A DNA stretch of 31,646 bases from an uncultured Vampirovibrio sp. (GCA_910579975.1 CAJTWU010000021.1:1-31646), one strand, 5' to 3'. Positions 17,128-26,890 are shown, counted from the first letter of the stretch. A program made the numbers and translations. The notes: generated by a model not told the origin, from the sequence alone.

Positions 17128-20100
17128 CTAGATTTTATCAGAATTTTCATCACCATGCAAATCTACAAGATAATCTTTGAGTTCTGCAAGCTTTGCAAAA
17201 TGTTCATTTATTTCGACTCTGATTTTTTCAGCCTCTGAACCAATTGGAAGCATTATATGATTTATAAAATCAAGAATAGTAGCATTTGATGATAAAACAG
17301 CATTCTTTTCTGCAACTGATTCTGTCAAAATATCTGTCATTCTTTGTTTAGATGTAGTCATCACAGTTGAAAATACCAGTTGTTTCTGTGCTTCAGGATT
17401 ATTTTCACAATTATATTCAACTGTATCAATACCAAACAAAAGCGGTCCAATCATATCATCTGTAAGAGAATGAGATGAAGCTTTGTCTGCTATTTCTTTT
17501 TTAAGATTTGCTAATAAAGAAGCATAGTCACAACTATTGTCTGCAAAAGCAGTTTGAATACTATTAATAATTGGCTCAACATCTTTTTGGAAGTTAGCAT
17601 AATTAGTCGCCAATTCATGAGCCTCTCTTAAAACTTTTTCTAACCCTTCGTAGTCAAATGACTCGGAGGCATGTTTAACATACTGTTCATTCAAGCCAAG
17701 TTTTTCAAGGAACATTATAGCTGTTTCATACTGACCATCAGTAATCAAACTATTTGTCATATATGAAACCATCTCATCAGAACCCATTAAAAAGTCACCA
17801 TAAGACATGGATAACATATGTTTATCAAACCTGTTCTTAGCATTTAATGCTACGCCGTCATTAATAGCATCCATCAAAATATCTTGAATTTCAGCAAGTT
17901 TCGCATATTCGATTGCTCTTATTAATAACTTTTCAAATAATTCAGTAAAATCATGTAATCTGCTATCGCTTGCTGTAGATTTAATAAACTGTATTAAAAG
18001 TTCTTCCGGATCATTTAAAATATGGTATTTGCTAAAATCTTCCAATAATTCGTTTTTAAGATTTGCAGCAGTATCTGTATCCTGATTAATCAGAGCTTGT
18101 TCAAATCTGTTATATTTTTCAGCAACACGTGATTTATATTTAGGTTGAATAAGTACTTCTACAAAAGTTTTTTTATAAGCAGTAATTTCATTTCGATTTG
18201 ACTCGATTACCTGTAATAAAACTTCTTTTGAGGTAGTATTTTCAAAATCTGTTAATCTATTTATTATCGCATTAATATATGGGGTATATGAAGTCCAAGG
18301 AGTTCCTTCTTCAAACTCCAAAGCTGTTTCTGCTGCTTCAACTACTTCTTTTACAGAAGGATCATTCAAGTTTATAGTAATAAGTCTTCCAAAAATATTA
18401 TTTAAATATTCATAATTCTTGCCATCAATAATTAAACCTTTTTTTGCTGATTTATTTAGAGTCTGTAACAGATGAGAAATTTCATAATTTTGAATTTGTT
18501 CTTTTAGAATTTTAATTGTATTAATTTTTTCTTCAACAGAACCTATATTTGCATCAAATGATGTATGAATATGTTCTTCTGTAAGATATTGAACCTCCGG
18601 ATAAGCCGGATATGCCCCATACTGTTCAAGATTTCTTCCTTTATATTTATTGAATAATTTTGGTAACGTTAAAAGAGATAAATCATATTTCAAATCTCTA
18701 AACATTGTATTGAAACTAGAATTAGATTTTAATCTTGGTGAACGAAATAACTTGTTTAACTTATAAGTAGGTTCATATTTTTCACCATCAATTTCATTTA
18801 CAAGAGAATCATAGAAAACTGTATTCATGAAATTAGTATTAGTACTTTCTTCATATCTCTGTAGTTTTTTAAGAATATCATAACCTGTAAGCGACTTAAC
18901 ACCCATATCTTCATAATTTGCTTTGGAAAGAATTTCTGTTTTAAATTCTTCATCCGTCATATCCTGAATTTGCCTGTAGATTTCAACAAACTCATCATCA
19001 TCTGCTGGATCATAAATTCTATCTATAAACTTAATAATATGTATAATTTTCTGATTATCTAAATCTGATAAGTCTAAATCTTCTTTATTGAAATATAGTT
19101 TTTCTGTTAGGAATTTTCTAAAGAAATCTTCCAATTCTTGCTGAACATTAGGTTCGGATATTACATTATTTATATCTTTTCTAATGCTATCAATCAAAAG
19201 ACTAATTGTTGTTTTTGCACTTCCATCATAAACTGTTGTATCAATATCAAAGTTTAAACCAATAGAGTTAAGTTCATCATCTGTAAGTTTTAAGCCATGT
19301 TTATCAAGAATTGATTGCATTTCGAGATATTCTTTATCTCCATAAGCCTCTGCAAGATAATCAACAATTGTCATTGATTTAGCAAACGCATATTTAAAAG
19401 AGTTTAATGCTCTGGTTTTTTGAGCAGCTCTAAATCTTGAAAGTTCTTTTACATTACGAACTCGAGCAATATCAGGCTCTAAGCCGGATACTTGAGCATT
19501 CTGTTTAAGCGCGATTTTTTCCAGAACAACTTTTAAATAATCGTCATCTGCAAGTTTATCATATTCTTCCCTTGAACTTATACCTGTACCTACTAAAGGA
19601 AATATTCTTTTTTTAAGAGCTTCATAAGTTGGTTTCCAGTTCTGACCGGAGCCTTGTATATTTTTAATCATAGCTTGAAGTTCAAGTTCAGATCGATCTT
19701 CTCCAAATTTTTTGAGCTTAGCTAAATACCTGTTATTTGTAACAAAAATAGCATCGTGTATTCTATCTGAAACCGTTTTGATTTCTTTTGAATGCCCATT
19801 CATAATCATTCCATAGTACTGCGGCATAGAGTAATTATCAGTATTTGGATGTTTAATCCTTTTATAAACTCTGTTATCAGTTGTGTCCGGAGTAGTTTTA
19901 AGAACCATGTCTGATAAAATTCTATCAACAAAGTTACCATTTCTATATTTGTCATTAGTAATATATCCTAAAGCTCCGCCGCGTCTGTCGCTATAGTCTG
20001 TTCTTAACAAGCCATTGGAGTCAACCCAGACATTTTCATTTTCACTCGCGCCCCAGGAATTGTCATTAAATAAAACATCTTTAACTTCACCATTTTTTAA

Positions 20101-22908
20101 TGTGACCGGTTCAATATCAACTACATACTGAGCATGTCCTCCTACTCTATCATGATAAACAGAGCTGGAAGAAATCGCAGAATAAGGAGAAGTCTTAATC
20201 TGTTCAATAGACTCCTCTATATTTTTTGTTGAATAATGAGGGCGCCCTGTCATATATTCAAGTACTCTGACATCTTGTCCGGCATATAGTCCGCTGCTGC
20301 CTTCTTCTGGAACCCAGTAATTTCCATCATTTACACCGGCCATTTTTGCTAGTTCTTCAAGATACTCTTTCATATCACTACGAACATATCTAAGTTGCTT
20401 TTGTACATAAGCATACATTGGATCGATTGATTTTTCTAATTCTACTAAAGTATCCTTTTCACTTGCAGAGAATATATTAAGAGATTTATCTTTCAACTTG
20501 CCTTGTCTTGATTGAAACTCATCAGATGAACGGTCTTTTGCAATTTTTTCTAAGTGAGACTGTAATTCTCTTAACTGTTTTGCTGAAGACAATCTGTTTT
20601 CATTTTCAAGTTTTTTAATTATTATATCTTTGGGATTTGCAGAGAATAACACATCTCCATTTACATCAACAACACGTAACGCCTGAGCAGCCTGATTAAC
20701 AAAAGTTCCAATTGTTTGAAGATTAGTCCCAATCAAATTTATTCTATCAACAACAGCTTGCTCGCCATCCTCAACTGAAATACCATTAACGGCAAGGAAG
20801 TTCATTATAATTTCCTGATTATCATCTTGCTTGCTTTGTTCTATGAAATTTTGGAAAATATTATTGATATAATCAATCTGTGAAACATTACCGTATTTAT
20901 CAAAAAGTTGAGAATAAACTCTTTCATCACCATTAAGAAGTTTCTGTTTATCAGCCTCTAATGCTCTAAGCACATTTTTCGGAGCTTTTTTAACACCTAA
21001 TATTTCTGAAAATGGTTTTAATATTTGTGTTTGACCTTCATTAATCAATTTTTGAACATTTTCAATATATGCAAGAAGAGCATCTTTTCTGCTTCCCATT
21101 GTCAAAGCACCATAAATTGAGTCAAGACCTTCTGTTAAATTATATAAAAGAATTTCTTTCAATTCCTTCAATGCTTCAATGATTTCTTCTTTAGATCCAT
21201 TTGTATTATCAAAAGCCGATTTTTGCAGCTGTTCTATTATTAATACAGAATGTGAAGAATTATTTTCAAGTTTTTCGATTAAAGTATCTATTGTATTCAA
21301 AAGCAAGGTTTCTTTATTTGGAAGTCCTTCGTTATGCATAATATTTTCCAAGATTTTTTTATCATCTAAACCGGCTACAATCTGGTATCTAAAAGCTGCT
21401 GCTACATCATAAAGCTGAGCAGCTTTTCTAATTTTTGACACTTTTTTAGGTGCAGCAGTTAATGAATGGTGCTCATTAATCATAAAGAAAAGTTTGTCAA
21501 TTGATTCTTCACTAACATCATTTATTTGAGCTGATTTTATAATATAATCTTTTATTTTATTCCTTTTTACATTTTCTTCTTCATTTGGAATATATGAAAA
21601 ATCATCCCCGCTCTGAATTTTAGATGAAAGAGGCTTTTCCAGATTTAAAAGTCCGGCAGATAAACTTTGAATTTCCTTTTTAGAAAGTCCAGAAGCAATT
21701 GATGATAACTCTTCTTTAATCATTTCACATATATCAGAAGCAGCTCTCAATCGTTGACTTTCTAATTGTTTATATTCTCTTTGAGTAATATCTGATTTTA
21801 TTTTTGAAGCTTTATAATCTTTTATTACAGAATTTGCCTTTATTAATGCTTGATAATATCTTTGCGTAGCAGCAAGTTCCTCATCTTCAAAATTAGCAAT
21901 AAAGAATGAATCTGTTTTAACATCAAAGTTTTCTCTATCAAACGGGTTATAAACAGAATAAGAAATATTATTGGCACCGGACATGCCTGCAATTTGCATC
22001 CAATGCATAGTGGAAGCATCAATAATTCTATATCCTTTTGCTAAAGCAGCATTAAAATCAACAGGAACTTTTTCTACTTCAATTTTTTCACCTGAACCTA
22101 ATCGGCTTCTATCATAAACCTTAATTTTATCTGAAGAATCTAATTCTGAAATAATAGAATCAACATAATTAGGTTTATCTTCATAAGCAAGTTTCTTTCT
22201 TACAATAGAAATAGCAGCACAAATACCATGCTGTTTCTGGTTTACAGCTTTAATATTAGGAATTTCATTTCCCGGCGTATGAATAGCCATATCATTAATC
22301 ATTTCAGCTGCAGCAAGTGATTTTTTATCTTTTAATTGAGGATTAATTTCATATTTATCACTCATAAAGTAGTTCAAGCGTTCTAAAACATATTTTTTGT
22401 GCTCAAGGCTGGTTTCTGACGACACAATAAAATAGTCAAGGTTCTTAATAAAATTCTTTGCAGTACTTAGGGAATTATTGTTGATTTGTTCCAAATCAAC
22501 AACTGCTAGCAGTTGTTTTCGAAGCTGCAAAATTTCCTGTTCTTCAATACTTATTTCACGGGGTTTTTGTAATTCTGAAAGTTTATCTGCAAGGGTACTA
22601 TTTGCAAGAGGAGTTATTGCTAAAGCAGAAGCTGCTGCTGCAAGAAGTTTTGACTTCCAATCATTCTTTGGCACATCTTGAAGGGTAATTGAAGTTGAAT
22701 ATCTGCTGCTTGCCGCTGCATCAAGCAAAAACTGAATATTCTTTTCTCCAGCTACTTTACCGAGAGCTTCAATTGCAGTGGAAATATATCTTTGATTTGG
22801 CTCAGTCAAAGAATATGGATTATTTTTTATTAATTGTGTGACTGCGTTTCTATCTAATCTCTTGCCCTTAAAATTACTGTTAACACATTGAATGCTATCG
22901 ATTTTCAT
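17128..22908 (-). CDS. Giant orphan protein with a split papain-like cysteine protease triad
   Basis: A 1926-residue protein with no signal peptide or membrane segment. Residues 223-234 read NQKQHGICAAIS, aligning with the papain (C1) block NQGSCGSCWAFS and giving candidate oxyanion Gln224 and nucleophile Cys230. Much later, residues 923-927 read GGHAQ (His925) and 948-953 read NDNSWG (Asn950), matching the papain His and the NSWG motif. The strand before His925 (SPYSAISSSSVYHD) also fits the C1 fold. Cys to His spans 695 residues against 134 in papain, with helical, charged sequence in between. Residues 1000-1926 are mostly helical and unrecognised. The N-terminus MKIDSIQCVNSNFKG resembles that of other orphans here. 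An AAAAGGGG ribosome-binding site lies about 10 nt before the ATG. Peptidase activity is inferred, not shown. Confidence 0.7.
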   Translation of the reverse strand: MKIDSIQCVNSNFKGKRLDRNAVTQLIKNNPYSLTEPNQRYISTAIEALGKVAGEKNIQFLLDAAASSRYSTSITLQDVPKNDWKSKLLAAAASALAITPLANSTLADKLSELQKPREISIEEQEILQLRKQLLAVVDLEQINNNSLSTAKNFIKNLDYFIVSSETSLEHKKYVLERLNYFMSDKYEINPQLKDKKSLAAAEMINDMAIHTPGNEIPNIKAVNQKQHGICAAISIVRKKLAYEDKPNYVDSIISELDSSDKIKVYDRSRLGSGEKIEVEKVPVDFNAALAKGYRIIDASTMHWMQIAGMSGANNISYSVYNPFDRENFDVKTDSFFIANFEDEELAATQRYYQALIKANSVIKDYKASKIKSDITQREYKQLESQRLRAASDICEMIKEELSSIASGLSKKEIQSLSAGLLNLEKPLSSKIQSGDDFSYIPNEEENVKRNKIKDYIIKSAQINDVSEESIDKLFFMINEHHSLTAAPKKVSKIRKAAQLYDVAAAFRYQIVAGLDDKKILENIMHNEGLPNKETLLLNTIDTLIEKLENNSSHSVLIIEQLQKSAFDNTNGSKEEIIEALKELKEILLYNLTEGLDSIYGALTMGSRKDALLAYIENVQKLINEGQTQILKPFSEILGVKKAPKNVLRALEADKQKLLNGDERVYSQLFDKYGNVSQIDYINNIFQNFIEQSKQDDNQEIIMNFLAVNGISVEDGEQAVVDRINLIGTNLQTIGTFVNQAAQALRVVDVNGDVLFSANPKDIIIKKLENENRLSSAKQLRELQSHLEKIAKDRSSDEFQSRQGKLKDKSLNIFSASEKDTLVELEKSIDPMYAYVQKQLRYVRSDMKEYLEELAKMAGVNDGNYWVPEEGSSGLYAGQDVRVLEYMTGRPHYSTKNIEESIEQIKTSPYSAISSSSVYHDRVGGHAQYVVDIEPVTLKNGEVKDVLFNDNSWGASENENVWVDSNGLLRTDYSDRRGGALGYITNDKYRNGNFVDRILSDMVLKTTPDTTDNRVYKRIKHPNTDNYSMPQYYGMIMNGHSKEIKTVSDRIHDAIFVTNNRYLAKLKKFGEDRSELELQAMIKNIQGSGQNWKPTYEALKKRIFPLVGTGISSREEYDKLADDDYLKVVLEKIALKQNAQVSGLEPDIARVRNVKELSRFRAAQKTRALNSFKYAFAKSMTIVDYLAEAYGDKEYLEMQSILDKHGLKLTDDELNSIGLNFDIDTTVYDGSAKTTISLLIDSIRKDINNVISEPNVQQELEDFFRKFLTEKLYFNKEDLDLSDLDNQKIIHIIKFIDRIYDPADDDEFVEIYRQIQDMTDEEFKTEILSKANYEDMGVKSLTGYDILKKLQRYEESTNTNFMNTVFYDSLVNEIDGEKYEPTYKLNKLFRSPRLKSNSSFNTMFRDLKYDLSLLTLPKLFNKYKGRNLEQYGAYPAYPEVQYLTEEHIHTSFDANIGSVEEKINTIKILKEQIQNYEISHLLQTLNKSAKKGLIIDGKNYEYLNNIFGRLITINLNDPSVKEVVEAAETALEFEEGTPWTSYTPYINAIINRLTDFENTTSKEVLLQVIESNRNEITAYKKTFVEVLIQPKYKSRVAEKYNRFEQALINQDTDTAANLKNELLEDFSKYHILNDPEELLIQFIKSTASDSRLHDFTELFEKLLIRAIEYAKLAEIQDILMDAINDGVALNAKNRFDKHMLSMSYGDFLMGSDEMVSYMTNSLITDGQYETAIMFLEKLGLNEQYVKHASESFDYEGLEKVLREAHELATNYANFQKDVEPIINSIQTAFADNSCDYASLLANLKKEIADKASSHSLTDDMIGPLLFGIDTVEYNCENNPEAQKQLVFSTVMTTSKQRMTDILTESVAEKNAVLSSNATILDFINHIMLPIGSEAEKIRVEINEHFAKLAELKDYLVDLHGDENSDKI
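17132..17160 (-). promoter_or_regulatory. Promoter of the TrmB-like gene, predicts a leaderless mRNA
   Basis: The minus strand reads TTGCAT (17155-17160), a 17-nt spacer, then TAAAAT (17132-17137) preceded by TGA, an extended -10. It ends 6 nt before the ATG at 17125. It sits inside the last codons of the upstream giant gene, so the regulator could be expressed independently of it. No Shine-Dalgarno sequence is seen. Confidence 0.6.
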
Positions 22909-23019
22909 TAAATTAATACCCCTTTTTCATGTTTGAAAACTTCTAAAAAAACTTTTTGCTCAAATGTTAAAAAATTGTTACAAAAAGGCAATTTTAAACA
23001 AATAAAAAACTTTATATAG

Positions 23020-23043
23020 ATAAGGTTAGATTTTATAAGGTTA
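23020..23043 (+). repeat. Direct repeat ATAAGGTTA in the divergent promoter region
   Basis: ATAAGGTTA occurs at 23020-23028 and 23035-23043, spaced 15 bp start to start, just upstream of the glycine-zipper gene. It may be an operator or chance in AT-rich DNA. TATAGT (23042-23047), only 5 nt before the ATG, overlaps the second copy. Confidence 0.4.
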
Positions 23044-23052
23044 TAGTAAGTT

Positions 23053-24390
23053 ATGGTTGCACCAATTTCAGCATTAGCAAATATGGAAATGGCTCTCTAT
23101 GGAGGGTTTGGACCAAATGCAGCCGCTCCTAGTTATATGAATAACTATATGGGCGGAGTTGGCTCATTCAATAATATGACTGCAAATCCATATACTTTTA
23201 ATAATTTCAATTATGGAAATCCATATGCACAAGTGCCTGCAAACTATTCTGCAAGCTCACAAATTGCCCAGACTCAACAAAAACAGGAGCCGCAAGTACA
23301 AGCAACAACAGCAAGCAAATCTGATTTAGATACTTTGGTTGATTATTATAAAAAGAACAGTGTGTTAGAAGAAGGATTAGGCGGTGCTGCATTTGGCGGT
23401 TTAACTTTTGCAGCAATGGAAAATCCTCAAACATTAGCACATCCTATTAACGCTTTTAAAGCAACAAGAGAAGCTGATAAAATCTTTAAAGAAGCTCTGG
23501 AAGCAAGCTCCGGCGCTAAAGCTTTATGGAAAAGCAACCCTTCTTTAATGCAAGATGCATACTCTCAATTATATAGAGTAACAAGAAATGGTGAAGGCAA
23601 ATGGTTCTATTCAAAATGGTTTGTAGAGCCAATGGCTAACTCTGAAAAAGAAGCATTACAAAAAATAATGACCAATGCTATTAAATCAGGTGATAAGGAA
23701 GCAATCCAGCTTGCAACAGAACAACTAAGAGCTGCTTCTAAATGTAATGGAAGACTGCCAAAAGCTTGGAATTCTATAAAAGGTTTCTTTACCGGTAACA
23801 AAACAGCAATGAAAACTCCAACAGAATTAGCAAATGAAGCCTTAACAAGCGGTGCTGCTCAAAAAGCTGTTGCTAATCATGGATTAAGTTTTGCTAAAAA
23901 ATGTTTAAGTGAAGGTAAAGGCTGGTTCTTATTTGATATGATTTTCTCATCAGGAAAAATCTGGACTGCATTTACTCACAAAGACGGTGGTGTAGAAACC
24001 GGTCTTGCTCAAACAGGTCAATCAGTTGTAAAAGCTGCCGGTAACGCATTTGGATGGGTAGCCGGTAAAGCTGCAGGCGGATGGGCTGGTGCTAAATTAG
24101 GTGCAATGCTTGGTTCAGCTTGCCCGGGCGTTGGTACAGCAATCGGTGCAGTTGTAGGCTTCATCGGCGGTTCACTAGGTATGTGGGCTATGGGTAAAGC
24201 TACAAAAGCTATTGTTGGCGAAGATATTGCAACTAATCTTGAAGCAAAAGACAAAAAATCAACTCCTCAAGGTCAGCAAGAATTATTAAGCCTTGTTGTT
24301 CAAAGAGCTCAAGCCGGTGAAAAAATTCCTGAAAAAGTAATGAGAGCTGCTGAAAATGTGGCAAACGGGCTTGAATTACAGCGTGCATAA
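23053..24390 (+). CDS. Orphan glycine-zipper protein
   Basis: A 445-residue protein I cannot assign to a characterised family. Residues about 15-95 are low complexity (Gly, Asn, Tyr, Pro, then Gln and Ala), with repeats such as NNYMGG and FNNFNYGNPY. Residues about 95-310 are helical and Lys/Ala-rich. Residues about 329-382 form a striking glycine zipper (GNAFGWVAGKAAGGWAGAKLG, then GTAIGAVVGFIGGSLGMWAMG), a pattern found in membrane-inserting or oligomerising proteins, colicin-like hairpins and some effectors. The C-terminal 60 residues are charged and helical. There is no signal peptide. It is divergent from the giant papain-like gene across 144 bp, which suggests shared regulation. Membrane insertion is inferred from composition only. 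Confidence 0.8.
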   Translation: MVAPISALANMEMALYGGFGPNAAAPSYMNNYMGGVGSFNNMTANPYTFNNFNYGNPYAQVPANYSASSQIAQTQQKQEPQVQATTASKSDLDTLVDYYKKNSVLEEGLGGAAFGGLTFAAMENPQTLAHPINAFKATREADKIFKEALEASSGAKALWKSNPSLMQDAYSQLYRVTRNGEGKWFYSKWFVEPMANSEKEALQKIMTNAIKSGDKEAIQLATEQLRAASKCNGRLPKAWNSIKGFFTGNKTAMKTPTELANEALTSGAAQKAVANHGLSFAKKCLSEGKGWFLFDMIFSSGKIWTAFTHKDGGVETGLAQTGQSVVKAAGNAFGWVAGKAAGGWAGAKLGAMLGSACPGVGTAIGAVVGFIGGSLGMWAMGKATKAIVGEDIATNLEAKDKKSTPQGQQELLSLVVQRAQAGEKIPEKVMRAAENVANGLELQRA

Positions 24391-24397
24391 ATTTTCG

Positions 24398-24420
24398 TGC
24401 TAAAATCTAATTAGCGAGGA
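24398..24420 (+). promoter_or_regulatory. Promoter and ribosome-binding site of ilvD
   Basis: An extended -10 TGCTAAAAT (24398-24406) lies 20 nt before the ATG, and GAGGA (24416-24420) gives a well-spaced Shine-Dalgarno site. Unlike several neighbours, this gene would have a normal short leader. Confidence 0.5.
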
Positions 24421-24426
24421 TATTTT

Positions 24427-26082
24427 ATGAGAAGTGACAGTATAAAAAAAGGAGTAGCACGAACTCCGCACAGAAGCCTTCTTATGGCAACAGGAGTTAG
24501 TAAAAAAAATATGAACTCACCATTTATCGGTATAGCTAGTTCATTTTCAGATTTAGTTCCTGGACATATAGGAATGCATGACTTAGAACGCCAAATTGAA
24601 AAAGGTATTCATACAGGAGGCGGACAGGCATTCATATTTGGTGTACCAGCCGTTTGCGACGGGATTGCTATGGGTCATGATGGAATGAGATACTCTCTTC
24701 CTTCACGCGACTTGATAGCAGATTGTATTGAAACGGTAGCCAACTCTCATCAGCTTGACGGTCTTGTCCTTCTTTCAAACTGTGACAAAATAACTCCTGC
24801 TATGCTTATTGCAGCTGCACGACTAAATATCCCGTCAATTATTGTTACAGCTGGTCCAATGCTCGATGGCGAGAGCAAATGTGAAAAACTCACAATGATT
24901 AAAGGTGCATTTGAAGCGATAGGAAAATATCGTGACGGAGTAATAAACGAAGAACGTCTTTTAGAATTGGAAGAAGCTTCTTGTCCGTCAGCCGGTTCTT
25001 GTCAAGGACTTTATACAGCAAATACAATGGCTTGTTTAACAGAAGTTATGGGAATGAGCCTTCCTTTCTGCTCAACTTCAGCTGCAGTATCTTCTCACAA
25101 GCGCCGCATAGCTTTTGAAAGCGGTATGCAAATAGTAGAATTAGTTCGCCAAAACAAAAAACCGCTTGATATTATTACAAAAGACTCCTTGAGAAACGCA
25201 ATCATAGCAGATTTAGCATTAGGCGGCTCAACAAATTCCTTTTTACATATTTTAGCACTTGCAAATGCTGCTGAAATTAATGTTTCACTCACAGATTTTG
25301 AAGAACTATCGGGAAAAATTCATCAAATAGTTAAACTTGAACCGTCATCAAATATTACAATGACAGGATTTTATCAAGCAGGCGGTATAAATGCGCTTCT
25401 GAAAGTTCTCCTAAGAGATTTACCTCTGTTTAATGACTCAATAGGCGTAACTCTTCAAAAAACATCAGAACTTGTAAAAGACGCTTATGTAGACAGCTCA
25501 GTAATCCATAATTACAATGAACCGTTTACAACAAAACCAGGACTTGGAGTACTTCGAGGAAACATTGCACTAAACGGCTCTGTAATAAAGATTTCTGCTG
25601 TTGATGAAAGCTGTTATGAATTCACAGGAAAAGCAAAAGTATTTGACTCTGAAGAAGAGGCAATGACCGCTCTTGAAAACAATTTAATCCAGGAAGGCGA
25701 TGTTATAGTTATCCGTTATGAAGGTCCAAAAGGCGGCCCGGGAATGCGTGAAATGCTTGCACCAACTTCTCTGCTCGTAGGAAAGGGCTTAGGGACAAAA
25801 GCAGCTTTAATTACAGACGGCAGATTTTCAGGCGGGACCCGTGGAATTTGCGTGGGGCATATTTGTCCGGAAGCAGCAGAAGGCGGAGTAATAGCACTTA
25901 TTGAAGATGGTGATATTATAGAAATCGACATAAATAAACGCGCACTCAAACTAAAAGTCGATGAAGCAGCTCTTGAAACACGTAGGAAAAACTTTATACC
26001 AAAAGAATGTAAAGTTAAGTCCGGTTACCTTGCTAAATATGCAAGAACAGTTCAAGATGCTTCACATGGAGCTATTGTGTAA
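24427..26082 (+). CDS. ilvD: Dihydroxy-acid dehydratase
   Basis: IlvD dehydrates 2,3-dihydroxy-isovalerate and 2,3-dihydroxy-methylvalerate to the 2-keto acids in branched-chain amino acid and pantothenate synthesis. The 551 residues cover the full family length. Visible blocks are VCDGIAMGHDGMRYSLPSRDLIAD, LSNCDKITPAM (C119), CPSAGSCQGLYTANTM (C186, C192), GPKGGPGMREM and TDGRFSGGTRGICVGHICPEAAEGG. The N-terminal VPGHIGMHDL replaces the PCN(M/T)HL block that supplies a third cysteine in [2Fe-2S]-type enzymes, so an oxygen-sensitive [4Fe-4S]-type cluster is more likely. No other ilv or leu genes are nearby. Its last 11 bp overlap the convergent HEXXH gene. Confidence 0.96.
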   Translation: MRSDSIKKGVARTPHRSLLMATGVSKKNMNSPFIGIASSFSDLVPGHIGMHDLERQIEKGIHTGGGQAFIFGVPAVCDGIAMGHDGMRYSLPSRDLIADCIETVANSHQLDGLVLLSNCDKITPAMLIAAARLNIPSIIVTAGPMLDGESKCEKLTMIKGAFEAIGKYRDGVINEERLLELEEASCPSAGSCQGLYTANTMACLTEVMGMSLPFCSTSAAVSSHKRRIAFESGMQIVELVRQNKKPLDIITKDSLRNAIIADLALGGSTNSFLHILALANAAEINVSLTDFEELSGKIHQIVKLEPSSNITMTGFYQAGGINALLKVLLRDLPLFNDSIGVTLQKTSELVKDAYVDSSVIHNYNEPFTTKPGLGVLRGNIALNGSVIKISAVDESCYEFTGKAKVFDSEEEAMTALENNLIQEGDVIVIRYEGPKGGPGMREMLAPTSLLVGKGLGTKAALITDGRFSGGTRGICVGHICPEAAEGGVIALIEDGDIIEIDINKRALKLKVDEAALETRRKNFIPKECKVKSGYLAKYARTVQDASHGAIV

Positions 26083-26890
26083 AAATACAAACCTTTTTAA
26101 GAATTTTCTTAAATTCCTCTGGAGTTTTTTTAATAAGCTCTAGAGGATTAGTTATTATTTTATCTCCTTTAATAGAATCACATATAAACTTAGTCATTGC
26201 TTCACTAAATATTTCTAAATATTGATTACTGGAATTAGTTGAATATTCTCCTAAAATATCATATACAACAACATTTTCTTTTTCAGAGAGTTGTTTATTC
26301 TGAAGCTCTTGTAATATATTAAAACCACTAGTATAAATATTCGTGGACGGATAGATTTCATTTAATAACTCACAATCACCTCCATAGCCATATTGTCTAA
26401 AAATAAAATCTAATTGCAAGCTATGAACCCATTCATGAATATAAGAAGCCAAAAAATGAGGTGAGCTAGTTTTCTTATTTCTATATTGAGCTTCCGTTAT
26501 AAAATCAGTCTCTTGGAAATTTAAGTTACTTCCAAAAAATATTGAACGACCAAGAAATGGATAATCATTTAATAAAACTTCTTTAGTATCAGGAATACAA
26601 AAATTAAGAGCAGAATTTGAATTAACTAAATTTTCTCTTTGATATTGAATAATTGCGGGCGGAAAAGTAAAATATAATTTTAATTTACTAAATAACTCTT
26701 CAAAAATTTTTGCACATAAATTATTCGCAAAAGCAGATGTTTTATTTTGACGAAATTGAACTTCCACTCCATAATTTTTAGCAAAAAACATCTCTACTTT
26801 TAACGGATTTACAATTTTTTCCTCATGTATTATCTTTGAAGTAAGACCTTGCTTAAAATTAAGAGAATTTGGATTAGCAGAAACTTTCAT
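26072..26890 (-). CDS. Putative HEXXH zinc metalloprotease, orphan
   Basis: A 272-residue protein with the zinc-protease motif HEWVH at 152-156 (context FLASYIHEWVHSLQ) and a downstream acidic helix YLEIFSEAMTKF in which E226 or E230 could be the third metal ligand, as in gluzincin-type sites. The HEXXH and glutamate are about 75 residues apart. No signal peptide or membrane segment is evident. The N-terminus MKVSANPNSLNFKQG resembles that of the giant protein (NFKG) and other orphans nearby. It is convergent with ilvD (11-bp stop overlap) and divergent from the small-gene cluster at 27034. Overall family membership is not recognised, and proteolytic activity is inferred from the motif alone. 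Confidence 0.65.
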   Translation of the reverse strand: MKVSANPNSLNFKQGLTSKIIHEEKIVNPLKVEMFFAKNYGVEVQFRQNKTSAFANNLCAKIFEELFSKLKLYFTFPPAIIQYQRENLVNSNSALNFCIPDTKEVLLNDYPFLGRSIFFGSNLNFQETDFITEAQYRNKKTSSPHFLASYIHEWVHSLQLDFIFRQYGYGGDCELLNEIYPSTNIYTSGFNILQELQNKQLSEKENVVVYDILGEYSTNSSNQYLEIFSEAMTKFICDSIKGDKIITNPLELIKKTPEEFKKILKKVCIFTQ

